The position numbers and the translations under genes are program-made. Shown here one piece after another: positions 1-10,750 of a stretch of DNA of 64,000 nt. The stretch comes from Owenia fusiformis (lineage: Eukaryota > Annelida > Polychaeta > Sabellida > Oweniidae). Each line of letters opens with the position of its first letter. The stretch's first letter is position 1. The notes under the pieces were generated by a model. The model was not told where the DNA came from and did no database searches. It was given only the letters and a program-made list of their open reading frames with translations. The stretch is taken from assembly GCA_903813345.2 (NCBI GenBank), contig CAIIXF020000006.1, positions 20,407,936 through 20,471,935 on the forward strand, in the 5' to 3' direction.

Positions 1-1445
1 CTTTCAAATTTGGAGGAAAAACCCTTGCCTGACCCCCCCCCCCAGAAAGAAATCCAGATTGGTACTGAACTCAATGGAGTCAGATTTGGTCAATTCTTTC
101 CTGAAATTCCTGAAGACTTTAAGCCATGACTATATTCTAAAACACAAATGCAATTTAATCATTTAAGTTCATATACAAACATGTACATGTAATAGATTGA
201 CCTCGATGTTTTTATCATACTTTTTTAAATTTTATATTATCGGCATATTGTGACATATCCAGGGTCTCATAATTTCATAATTAAAACACTGACCGCATTT
301 CTAATCTGTGTCATCCAGGATCCTAATTTAATGATCAAGAAAGTCAGTTTGAACGATTTTTCACATTCAGTGATTTGATTAAGGAATTTTCAGCCAGGAT
401 TGACTGATGTAAGAGAACATTAAACAGTAAGAACGCCTACTAGAGATGTCATCGTTTCTCTTCAAAACAGGGAGAAAGAGCAAGAGAGATGTAGAAAGAC
501 CAGGCATTATCATACAAAATGTCACCACGTGCCATTTGTTTCAGATGCGGACCACCAACCACCAAACACACTAAATACCATCCATAATAAAAAGTGGGAG
601 ACTAGCAATATGTCACCACTTTTGGTGGCAACTGAATAAAAAGTCTGAACATAATTTCTGTAAGGATCCTACTATGCGGTCAATCAATACTCTCTTACAT
701 ATATAGTGGCAATATTCAAGGCCTAGCTGCTACAACAGAGTTCCTGGATAAATCCAAGCCGGTTGATGCCTTGCGCTTGTATATTAATATCATTCAAAGG
801 CAAGCAAGTGGCTTTTTGACCAAATTAGAACAAAACCAGCTGCATGTATTGATGCATCGTTTATTTTCTTAATAAACATATTTTCAAAATGTATATATTT
901 AATGCTAAAAAATTTGCTAGAAAGCAAACATTTTTTGTTTTTATTCCACTGTTACAAAAAAATGTAAAACATGACATTTTTATTCAAAAGTAAAAGAAAA
1001 TATGAAAACATCATCAACATTATATTATGTAACTTCACAATCATCTAATTCTGTGATAGGTCACATGTGACAGGTCACATGACAGAAAAACAGTCTCAGA
1101 TGTATACTTTCAAAATTAGAAAATTGAGTCTCATATTGAGCCTCAAGAAAAAAGGCAGGATTTGGAATGAATATTTTTATCAGATTCAGAGGAATACATT
1201 TATCATATTCACAGTAATATTCACATTGCACTTTAAAAATTAGGCTTAAGGGAATATTATAGATATACCTTTAAATAAAACATATGGATAATGTCACTGT
1301 CTCTCAACTAGGTTATTAAGCTGCACACCTTGAGTCTGGCATAGAAATATTGCAAATATGGATTTGGCCATTCACATCTCATTTTTCACATGAGGACTGA
1401 GTTAAAATAACATTGAAGAATTAAAAGCCAATGCATGATCATTGT
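1..1445. other. Gene-free AT-rich sequence
   Basis: I see no plausible coding exon here: no frame combines a convincing acceptor, open codons and a donor. The stretch is AT-rich with homopolymer runs. The only clear structure is the small element at 519-632, listed separately. Confidence 0.5.
519..632. mobile_element. Short relic related to the 21.7-kb TGTCACCAC element
   Basis: Begins with ATGTCACCAC and ends with a terminal palindrome (TGTCACCACTTTTGGTGGCAA). Between them lies a GGACCACCAACCACC-type tract. The same order (ATGTCACCAC start, CCAACC-rich tract, AATATGTCACCACTTTTGGTGG end) marks the 1.7-kb element at 21676-23373. This is therefore probably an internally deleted copy that has lost the tandem core. 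Family assignment is inference from this motif order. Confidence 0.5.
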
Positions 1446-2474
1446 CAAGGTACCCTTTGCTCCCAAGGCAACCAAGATACCCCAAGGAAACCAAGGTACT
1501 CTTTGCTCTCAAGGCAACCAAGATACCCCAAGGGAACCAAGGTACCCTTTGCTCCCAAGGCAACCAAGATACCCCAAGGGAACCAAGGTACTCTTTGCTC
1601 TCAAGGCAACCAAGATACCCCAAGGGAACCAAGGTACCCTTTGCTCCCAAGGCAACCAAGATACCCCAAGGGAACCAAGGTACTCTTTGCTCTCAAGGCA
1701 ACCAAGATACCCCAAGGGAACCAAGGTACCCTTTGCTCCCAAGGCAACCAAGATACCCCAAGGGAACCAAGGTACTCTTTGCTCTCAAGGCAATGCAAGG
1801 CAACCAAGGTACCCCTTCCTCTTAAGGCAATGCAAGGCAACCAAGATACCCTAAATACTCTCAAGGCAATGCAAGGCAACCAAGGTACCCCTTCCTCTTA
1901 AGGCAATGCAAGGCAACCAAGATACCCTAAATACTCTCAAGGCAATGCAAGGCAACCAAGGTACCCCTTCCTCTTAAGGCAATGCAAGGCAACCAAGATA
2001 CCCTAAATACTCTCAAGGCAATGCAAGGCAACCAAGGTACCACTTCCTCTTAAGGCAATGCAAGGCAACCAAGATACCCTAAATACTCTCAAGGCAATGC
2101 AAGGCAACCAAGGTACCCCTTCCTCTTAAGGCAATGCAAGGCAACCAAGATACCCTAAATACTCTCAAGGCAATGCAAGGCAACCAAGGTACCCCTTCCT
2201 CTTAAGGCAATGCAAGGCAACCAAGATACCCTAAATACTCTCAAGGCAATGCAAGGCAACCAAGATACCCTAAATACTCTCAAGGCAATGCAAGGCAACC
2301 AAGATACCCTAAATACTCTCAAGGCAATGCAAGGCAACCAAGGTACCCCTTCCTCTTAAGGCAATGCAAGCAACCAAGGTACCATTTGCTCTCAAGGCAA
2401 TGCAAGGCAACCAAGGTACCCCTTCCTCTTAAGGCAATGCAAGCAACCAAGGTACCATTTGCTCTCAAGGCAAT
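1446..2474. repeat. Minisatellite array, 46-bp then 76-bp units
   Basis: The first part (about 1446-1790) is a 46-bp unit built on CAAGGTACCCTTTGCTC and CCAAGATACCCCAAGGGAAC. Two variants (GTACCC/CTCCC and GTACTC/CTCTC) alternate, so the higher-order period is 92 bp. From about 1790 the array switches to a 76-bp unit that adds GGCAATGCAAGGCAACC and GATACCCTAAATACTCT, with about eight copies. Stop-free frames of 80-156 codons on both strands come from the repeat and are not genes. Confidence 0.9.
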
Positions 2475-4547
2475 GGCTTATTTTGTTTGATAAACTCGTA
2501 CACTACCATATTCTCTCTAATTAAGGCAGGGTATCTCCCAAAATGATCCCATGGGAGATGTTTTAAACAACATTAAATGAGGTCTCAGTGTTATAGCCTT
2601 GCACACAGCCTCAATAAAAGCATCTGGTCAATTAGATAATGAGCCTACATATTAAATGATCAGACAGATCTTTTTGAGTTATTTTGAGGCATTTCTATTG
2701 TATTTATTAATTATTATCTCTATCACATTCTGATTTATCAGAGAACGGCTTTATTGAATGCTTGGGAGGGATTGGGGCTAGTACACGTAAGAAAGGGAAC
2801 ATGACGTAAATCCAACAATGTCTTGCATAGGCGAAGACAATTTTGAAGGAAGTTGCATCAATTTTTGTAAAATTCAAAACAAATCTTAAAAAATGTTTTG
2901 CCTTGCTTATGCCATGATCGCACCCCTCTAACTGAAAACCGAAAACAATTTAGTGATCGCACCCCCCCCACCCCTAACTGAAGGCTGACTATGCCCATGT
3001 CTTGCATATACATGTACCATCAAATATACTCATGGTCCATGATACATCTGTGAGTAAAATGACATTTCCAGTTTTTCACACAACCTGACAATCCTGTGGT
3101 TGTTTGTCAATGTTGTGGTAGACTTAACAGTTATACTTTAATCTGATGGTCCCAATGTGCTGACAAATAATGATAACAAAATACAAGATACACATACAAT
3201 TGTTTTCCCCGCATTTGGGCATGTGAGTGCTGACCTTGTTGAAAATCTAAAACTAAAAATAACTACTGCCACCCTGTTGAAAATAAGACCATCCTTTGCC
3301 AAACGCGAAAATATTGAAATTCACACGAATAATGGCTTTCTATTAGTTTCTTTCGAGTTGAAAAACAGAAAGATGCGATGAGTATCAGAATGTGAAAATA
3401 TCCTCCTACCTCAAAACATTGTCCACTAGAGTGAAATCTCTCAACAACCATCGCCATATATTAAGTGGTCTATTCATTATATACCACAAGACGTGATGAT
3501 CCTATTGTACCAAATGTACTTATGGTCACAGAGATTTCTTCAGGCAGATAAGCTGTAGATTATTCTATAGGCCAAAAATAACATTTGCTAAGCCATTTAC
3601 TTTGAATGCATCGAAGAAATATCATATTATGAATGGTTATAAACCTTTCTCACCCTTCAATAAAAGGAAACAGAAACAGCCCTTACAGTTGAACTATATA
3701 GGAATGAGACAACTTAGTAGAGGTGTGATTAGTTCTTGTGATAAGTAAAATTGGATGATCTAAATATAACAATATAAAGACCATAGCCAGTATGTACCGT
3801 AGGCTCTAATTTTTCAGATGGGCTTGAATATTTCAGTTTCTCAGTTTTACCTAGAAATACCAGTTTTATTTGACCAAAGATATGCTGATTTTATCCAATG
3901 TATTTTCAAAAATCATTTCAAGAAGTTGGATCAAAGTGCCTTACTGGGGCAATGATATGAAATTTGGATTTTAGGCCATAGGATGACCCAAACACTAAAT
4001 AGTAGAATCTCTCTGAAAATTTGATCAAGATCATTCTTATTCATTCAGTTAAACAAACAAATCATTTTCTGCCATAAAATACATGAAAATAGAAATGTAA
4101 TTAGCCACCTTTAACTCCTGTGGTCTAAATGGTTATATTTTAAAGATCGCTTGCCCTCATTGTGGTTTCTCCAAATCTAATGAATAACCTGAGCTGATAA
4201 TATATCATTTGGGGATGGTTTCCAAATATCAACAGATAACATGGTTCAAAGAAGCTTAAATGCTTGTTTTATTTAAATTCAAAATGAAAGTTAATAAAAT
4301 GTTGATTTTACTTCAATTTTCAGGGTAAAATTCAATTAATTCACCATTTACCAATCTTCCCATAGTAGGAAATTAAATCTAGTCTCCCGCAACTGTTGAT
4401 ATTTGTATTCCATCCCTTATCTTGTTTCGAACATTCTTGTGAAATAGAGAAAGGAAATAGGGTATGGGGCGTGTGGTATTTATCTTTCTAAAATAATTGT
4501 CAAATGTCCATTTTTGTGAGATGAAGACAAACTTTTTTTTATCTAAC

Positions 4548-4701
4548 AGGGTTCATTAGCTAAATAAATGAGACCAACAAGCAAAATTAATGGAAATCAT
4601 AAATTCAACATGGAAAAGTTCAAAAGTCCCCAAAAACAACAGGCAATTTTATGAAGACAACTGGTGAAAATCGTCTGTTGCCTGCTGCTAATGAAACCCC
4701 T
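4548..4701. repeat. Dispersed repeat, inverted copy at 18973-19135
   Basis: From AACAGGGTTCATTAGC to GTTGCCTGCTGCTAATGAAACCCC, this segment is the reverse complement of 18973-19135. The shared core runs through the CAGGCAATTTT, ACAACTGGTGAAAAT and AAATAAATGAGACC words. The ends are themselves weak inverted repeats (GGGTTCATTAGC and GCTAATGAAACCC), as in a small non-autonomous DNA transposon. Confidence 0.6.
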
Positions 4702-5796
4702 GCTCATATAACAACAATAAAAAAATGTGATATTCTGTTAATAAAGACACTTACCTTTTAAAAGTTCAGTACACAATGGCTCTGAAGAACACTTCTAGAT
4801 AGCTTCATCTGACTTTAAACCCACACTGAAAGAATATTAAAGCACATAAAACATAAATACCAAATACACGGTGAATTATTTGTTATGCATGCGACAAGTC
4901 ACACTAGCCACATAAAATTCTACTTTATACTCAAACTGAAAAACACAAATACAGTTGTAATAATGGTATAAATTGATACATCAACCCCAGGAGGGCATAT
5001 TTAACATCAATTTACCATTTGACTTTGGGGTAATATTACCTGGAAACCAGTATGCCTTCAAGCAGTGAACTATGAAAAAGAAGGTATCATGTTAAGTAAA
5101 TTGTTTATCCAACATGCATAACTGTTTGATCGCTGGTGAAACACAAGTTTTTGAACACCTCAAGTAAAAATCTGTCGAAGCTGAACGTTACAATAACTGA
5201 GTTAGTGTTCTGATTGAGTCGATAAGCCAGAAATCAACTGGAACTTAAGTAACAAATCAATTAAGTGATAGAATCACACAATCTGTAACAACTGTTACAA
5301 ATGTCAACACTAGTCAAAAATATGGAGCCAGAGGTGATCTGACAGATTTGTTATATCAACTGAGTTTGACCATCAAACAAGTGTTCCACTATGTAACATT
5401 GGTGTTCTCTCAACAGTGTTTAACCAACAAATGAGTGTTTGAGTAGTTAACAGAGGTGCTCTCTCAAATGTGTTTAACAAACAAACTATTGTTTGAAACA
5501 AACTAAAATAGAAGTTCTACCAACCATATCTAAAAAGCAAACACATATTCAACACATATAACTAGTAAAAAGAGGCACAGCTTTCACATATTTAGCTGTA
5601 GAACTGATATAATAAATCAAAATTAATATTTGTTACTTGCACTTTATTGCTAACCTATGCTCAAAACAGACTTAACAAATGATAAAAGCTCCTTTGTACA
5701 CCATTACATAAGTAAAACACCTACGCAATATATATATATATTAGTTAATGTGTCAAGAGAAGATTTTATTGTTTATTATAAAATAGAAATATAGTC

Positions 5797-5885
5797 TTGC
5801 TTCAAGACCCTGGACCCCCCCCCTTATCCTATTTTCTACATGTAATATGTTGGGGGGGGGGGGGTTCACAGTCTTTAAGCAACAC
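5797..5885. repeat. Small hairpin element with C-tract/G-tract arms
   Basis: The left arm reads TTGCTTCAAGACCCTGG followed by a C run; the right arm is a G run followed by TTCACAGTCTTTAAGCAA. The arms are inverted copies about 40 bp apart. A related half-copy (TTGCTTCAAGACCCTGG plus a C run) occurs at 45067-45095. Confidence 0.55.
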
Positions 5886-5989
5886 TAATAGAAATACAAT
5901 TTACAATTATTTTAGTTAGCTGTCTATTTTATAAGATATGACCAAAAATACTCTATGAAGCTAGATCAAAACAACCTTGTTCAATATGG

Positions 5990-6905
5990 TATGAAATGAA
6001 ACCTGCATTTTTTAATATTTGTTCACAAACATGTTCCTTACAGATTGGACAATGAAGCACAAATTGGTTAATATTTGTTCACAAACATGTTCCTTTAAGA
6101 CTGGACAAGGGAGCACACATTGATTAATATTTGTTCACAAAAATGCTCCTTAGAGACTTGACAATGAAACCTATATCATTTAATATTTGTTCTTCAAACA
6201 TGTTCCTTTAAGATTGGACAATGAAGTACACATTGGTTAATATTTGTTCCACAAACATGTTGCTTCAAGACTGGTCAATGAAGCACACATTGTTTAATAT
6301 TTGTTCACAAACATGTTCCTTTAAGACTGGACAATGAAGCACACATTGGTTAATATTTGTTCACAAACATGTTCCTTTAAGACTGGACAATGAAGCATGC
6401 ATTGGTTAATATTTGTTCACAAACATATGCTCCTTTAAGACTCTTCAATGAAGCACACATTGTTTAATATTCATGTTCCTTCAAGACTGGGCAATGGTGT
6501 TCCTTTAAAAATGGACAGGAAGTACACTTTGGTTGATTTGTCCACAAACATGTTCCTTAAAGACTGGACACTGAAGTACATTTTGGTTGATTGGTCCACA
6601 GACATGTTCTTTTAAGACTGAGCATTGAAGCACACATTTTCAATATTTGTTCACAAACATGTTCCTTTAAGACTGGACACTGAAGTACATTTTGGTTGAT
6701 TGGTCCACAGACATGTTCCTTTAAGACTAAGCAATGAAGCACAAATTTTCAATATTTGTTCACAAACATGTTCCTTTAAGACTGGACACTGAAGTACATT
6801 TTGGTTGATTGGTCCACAAACATGTTCCTTTAAGACTGAGCAATGGATTACATTTTGTTTGAATGGTTTAACAGCAGACATGTTCATTCCTTTAGACTGG
6901 ACTAG
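5990..6905. repeat. 56-bp minisatellite array
   Basis: The unit is TTAATATTTGTTCACAAACA followed by TGTTCCTTTAAGACTGGACA and ATGAAGCACACATTGG (56 bp), with about 15 diverged copies. From about 6530 two variants alternate (TTGGTTGATTGGTCCACAGA and TTTCAATATTTGTTCACAAA), giving a 112-bp higher-order unit. Minus-strand frames with the repeated residues VLKEHVCGPINQNVLQC are a by-product. Confidence 0.9.
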
Positions 6906-8065
6906 AAAGTATTCGGATTAATTCAGACATACAAACAAGAATAAGTACATTGGTTGATTCCGAGTAAAAGCACAATTTTTCCTAAATTATGTAAATGAAG
7001 AAATATGCAATGCGAACTCAGTACCTAAATAGGCATAATGAGAGCTTAATAAAGACTGCTAGCCTAACAGCTAAATTCCCATTGACCATGAAATTATCAA
7101 CTTCATGCTAATCAAAACAGCAGCAAAATTTCTAATAATTGCTTCAATATATATTATGTGCTTGGATTTTATCTATATTCCAAATTCATTACAGGAAATA
7201 TAGGTAACATCCAAACAATGATGTGAATATGTTCTGCGAGGGAACATATGTAGCGCCTAGAATAGCATATCAGGGAGTCTGTGACAGAGAAAAATCAATA
7301 CAGGGTAAGGGGACTTAAGCCTTGTAATATGTGCTTTCTAATCAACATTTAAATCATATTAGATTGCTTCAAATTTCAACCAACATATTTCTGTTGATTT
7401 TATTTTAGATTTCATCATATCAGATGCCTATCTATGCAATAGACGTAATATTTTTATATACTGGTTTACATACTGGATAGTATTTGTGCTAAGTAAGTAC
7501 CCTGGTAAATGGGTGTAGAGTTATGATGCTTTTAGTACTGGCCGTTTGATGATTTGATAACTATTGTATCAGGTCTCTAGAACTCCATTCCCTCTATTTT
7601 CTCTGCCTCACCCATATAAATGGAAGGTACATTATGCAAGAACAAGAAATAGTACGAGTTGATAATATTGGTCTCATCCTTCTGAGCATGGTCTCCATTT
7701 TGACTTATTTGTTATGTTTATCTCAAGATGTTCTTATTAGTGATGAAATGCAAAGTTTTTACAACACAACAGTAATATAATACAATATGTGATGCTATTT
7801 TCAACACTCAAAATGTCCTCCAAAAGTGATTTCAGAACTTTGCCCCACTAATTAACTTGAACAAAACTTGATTGTCAGGAAATTTTAATGGAATAAGAAC
7901 AGATATATGTTCTACATCATGATTATCATCATCATATATTGTGAAAAATATATTTCATGAAAAAAAGCCAGATAGTCAGGGGGACAGGGAGGGAGTATCC
8001 AGTATAAAACTTCCATAACATTATTATATCCCTTTTCCTTACCTTTTCCTTTCAAATGGTCTCAC
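6906..8065. other. Gene-free AT-rich sequence
   Basis: Nothing beyond unique AT-rich sequence is recognisable. No frame with splice signals was found. Confidence 0.45.
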
Positions 8066-8070
8066 ATATT

Positions 8071-8197
8071 CACACCGGAATAGCCCGACAACAGTTAAGT
8101 CAGATAACATTGTCACAAATGGCGGACATAACCGTCGCTTCATGAAAATCTAATCTAACGGTATCTGACTTTACCGTTGTCAGGCTATTCCGGTGTG
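8071..8197. mobile_element. 127-bp MITE with long terminal inverted repeats
   Basis: The left end CACACCGGAATAGCCCGACA and right end TGTCAGGCTATTCCGGTGTG are near-perfect inverted copies over about 40 bp, continuing through AGTCAGATAAC / GGTATCTGACTT. The element is flanked by ATATT on both sides (8066-8070 and 8198-8202), a likely target-site duplication. It has no coding capacity. Confidence 0.8.
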
Positions 8198-8611
8198 ATA
8201 TTCAAATCCTGAGAGAAATAGTGTCACTATTTTAACCTTTGTTTGCTTAATTATATCGACATGAAACAATAACTTGACAAAATGAATATGCTGATATTTC
8301 GGGGACTTGTCTACAAGACTCTCCAGCTACACTATCTGGTTTTCCTTACCAGGGTTGAACAGAGAGCTGCCTTATGATGATTATAATTAACAATGGTGCT
8401 CTGAACTTAATAAATCTCTTACTGAGTGGTACAGTAAATTGTTTATGGTTGGCAAGTAAGAATGAGATTTCCAGGGCAAGCAAAGTGCTTTTAGGTTATG
8501 TTGCCAGTTACCTTAACCAAGCAACTTGTTTTGTTAGGATGAACTACAGTAGAGCATGGATGACAACTTGATTTGATTTTAACAAAAGCATGTGTTGTAA
8601 ATTCTACCAAG

Positions 8612-9412
8612 TTTCTCTGAAGCTAGCAGAACACTTCTACACATTCCCTGAAACTAGCAGTACATTTCTGTCTTTCCTTGAACCCCTGAAGCTTAACCTA
8701 GCAGTACATTTCTGTCTCTCCTTGAACACCTGAAGCTTAACCTAGCAGTATACTTCCGTCTCTCCTTGAACCCCTGAAGCTTAACCCAGCAGTACACTTC
8801 TGTCTCTCCTTGAACCCCTGAAGCTAAACCTAGCAGTACATTTCTGTCTCTCCTTGAACCCCTGAAGCTTAACCTAGCAGTACATTTTTGTCTCTCCTTG
8901 AACCCCTGAAGCTTAACCTAGCAGTACATTTCTGTCTCTCCTTGAACCCCTGAAGCTTAACCTAGCAATACATTTCTGTCTCTCTTTGAACCCCTGAAGC
9001 TTAACCGAGCAGTATACTTATGTCTCTCCTTGAACCCCTGAAGCTTAACCTAGCAGTATATTTCTGTCTCTCCTTGAACCCCTGAAGCTTAGCCTAGCAG
9101 TACATTTCTGTCTCTCGTTGAACCCCTGAAGCTTAACCTAGCAGTACATTTCTGTCTCTCCTTGAAACTCCGAAGCTAGCAGTATCCTGGTCAGTTCACT
9201 GGGTTTGACAGACTTTTTCACATCCGCCCTTAACGCAGAATTTCGTTTTATTAACTACCCTCCTCCTGAAACCCTGACGCAAGCAGTATACTTCTATCCT
9301 ATCCTTGAAATTCCGAAGCTAGCAGTACATTATTACCCTCTCTCTCAAACTCTGAAGTTAGCAGTACACTTCTACCCTCTACCTGAACCTACCAGTACTT
9401 CTACCCTCTGAG
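8612..9412. repeat. 44-bp minisatellite array
   Basis: The unit is AAGCTTAACCTAGCAGTACA followed by TTTCTGTCTCTCCTTGAACCCCTG (44 bp), with about 13 well-conserved copies. The units decay at both edges, especially after 9170. The 68-codon frame at 9205-9411 lies wholly inside the decayed repeats and is not a gene. Confidence 0.9.
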
Positions 9413-10068
9413 GATATCGAATAATTTGAATTACCAGATCAATGAATTACCTCCTATTGAAAGAGTACGGATGAAGACCTTTCAAAAAGGGTAATCATAT
9501 CAGGCTTGGGTTTGACAAGTTCAAATAATAGGCACTGAATGTATACTGTTTCATAACTAATAAGTAAGGGTCATACTGACAGTTGGATAATTATTGATCG
9601 CCATTCACATGATAAAAACAAAAACACATTTATTGTTTCTCCTTCTCCTTTAAAATAGAATAATTGAAGAGACATTGCTATATCTAGCAAATATAGTGGG
9701 AGTCACTCAAGTTTGCATAAATTGTTCAGACAGTTTTTTCACCCTAGATTTCTAAATTTAGATTTTTCTTCTAATTAATTATTTAATAGACTGCTCTATC
9801 TTAACACATCTCAAGAAGTAGGAGTTATTCAAGATGACATCCAATTTATTTATATAACTTGTTTCTTAATTTAACAATCTTGATATATTTAGAATACAAT
9901 TTTAACATTTTATGTTTTTCTGACTTAGGTTTCACCTTATTATAAAGAATACATTGAAAGCAAAATAAAAGTATAACAGGGTGAGTAAAAAATGGTAACC
10001 AACAAATGTTAATAACTCGGTTATTTAGCATGGGTTTAAAGTTTCATTAATGAAATGTCTGTTTTTAT

Positions 10069-10242
10069 GGCCTTTTTTATATGCCCCATCTATTTACAAC
10101 ATCTTCTTATTCCAGTTCAAGAAACTGCAGCCACTGCATCTTTGGTACACAAAGATGCGAGGTTAGACTCCCATATCTCCAATTTTAAAGAAAAATTGTA
10201 AACTAAACAGATAAATTATAGAACAATTTTAACATTGATAAA
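10069..10242 (+). repeat. Direct repeat, copy 1
   Basis: Starts GGCCTTTTTTATATGC and ends TTTTAACATTGATAAA. It is repeated at 10560-10750 with few mismatches (for example CACAAAGATGCGAGG versus TACAAAGAAGCGAGG), the second copy carrying an extra stretch of about 20 bp. The 317-bp spacer is unique. It could be a pair of solo or terminal direct repeats, or a local duplication; no coding core separates them. Confidence 0.7.
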
Positions 10243-10559
10243 TAAACATTATATGTAATATAATGGCTTTATCAGAGAAATTGGAGTCTAGCCTCTTTCA
10301 AGGCTTAAGTTGGTTTTAAATATTCCCGCTGGGAATTTATGGCTTGACTAACCAATCAGGACAGCCCTTGACCTAAAGTTCTGACCAATCAGAGACCGAG
10401 AAGAAAGGATTAGATAGCGTGGGTTTTCAACAATAGGAAGACGCAACAAGATTTCGTAAGGCTGTTGTTTTTGTTTTACCACTGATATACGGCGTTTAGG
10501 TAAGCATATATTTTGTTTTCCCACCATCCAAATCCCCTAACACCTCCTTTGTTAGACAG

Positions 10560-10750
10560 GGCCTTTTTTATATGCACCATCTAATTAATATCTGTTTGTT
10601 TTTACAACATCTTCTTATTCCAGTTCAAGAAACTGCAAGCAATGCATCTTTGGTATACAAAGAAGCGAGGTTAGACTCCCATATCTCCTATTTTAAAGAA
10701 AAATTGTAAACTAAACAGATAAATTATAGAACAATTTTAACATTGATAAA
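10560..10750 (+). repeat. Direct repeat, copy 2
   Basis: Second copy of the repeat at 10069-10242, in the same orientation. It contains an insertion (AATTAATATCTGTTTGTTTT region) absent from copy 1. Confidence 0.7.

Larger units (their letters stand above)
2475..5989. other. Non-coding sequence with dispersed repeats
   Basis: No supported gene. A 74-codon frame at 3157-3381 begins at GTG and resembles nothing I know. Around 2915-3000 two imperfect copies of GATCGCACCCC..CTAACTGAA occur; the same words recur at 44655-44720, so this is a dispersed repeat. A repeat at 4548-4701 and a C/G-tract hairpin at 5797-5885 are listed separately. Confidence 0.45.

Noticed and set aside
1431-2337. Several overlapping 80-156-codon frames on both strands
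   Set aside because: All lie inside the 46/76-bp minisatellite, and all plus-strand frames are open because the unit lacks stops.
3157-3381. 74-codon plus-strand frame
   Set aside because: Begins at GTG, composition matches surrounding AT-rich DNA, opposite strand is equally open.
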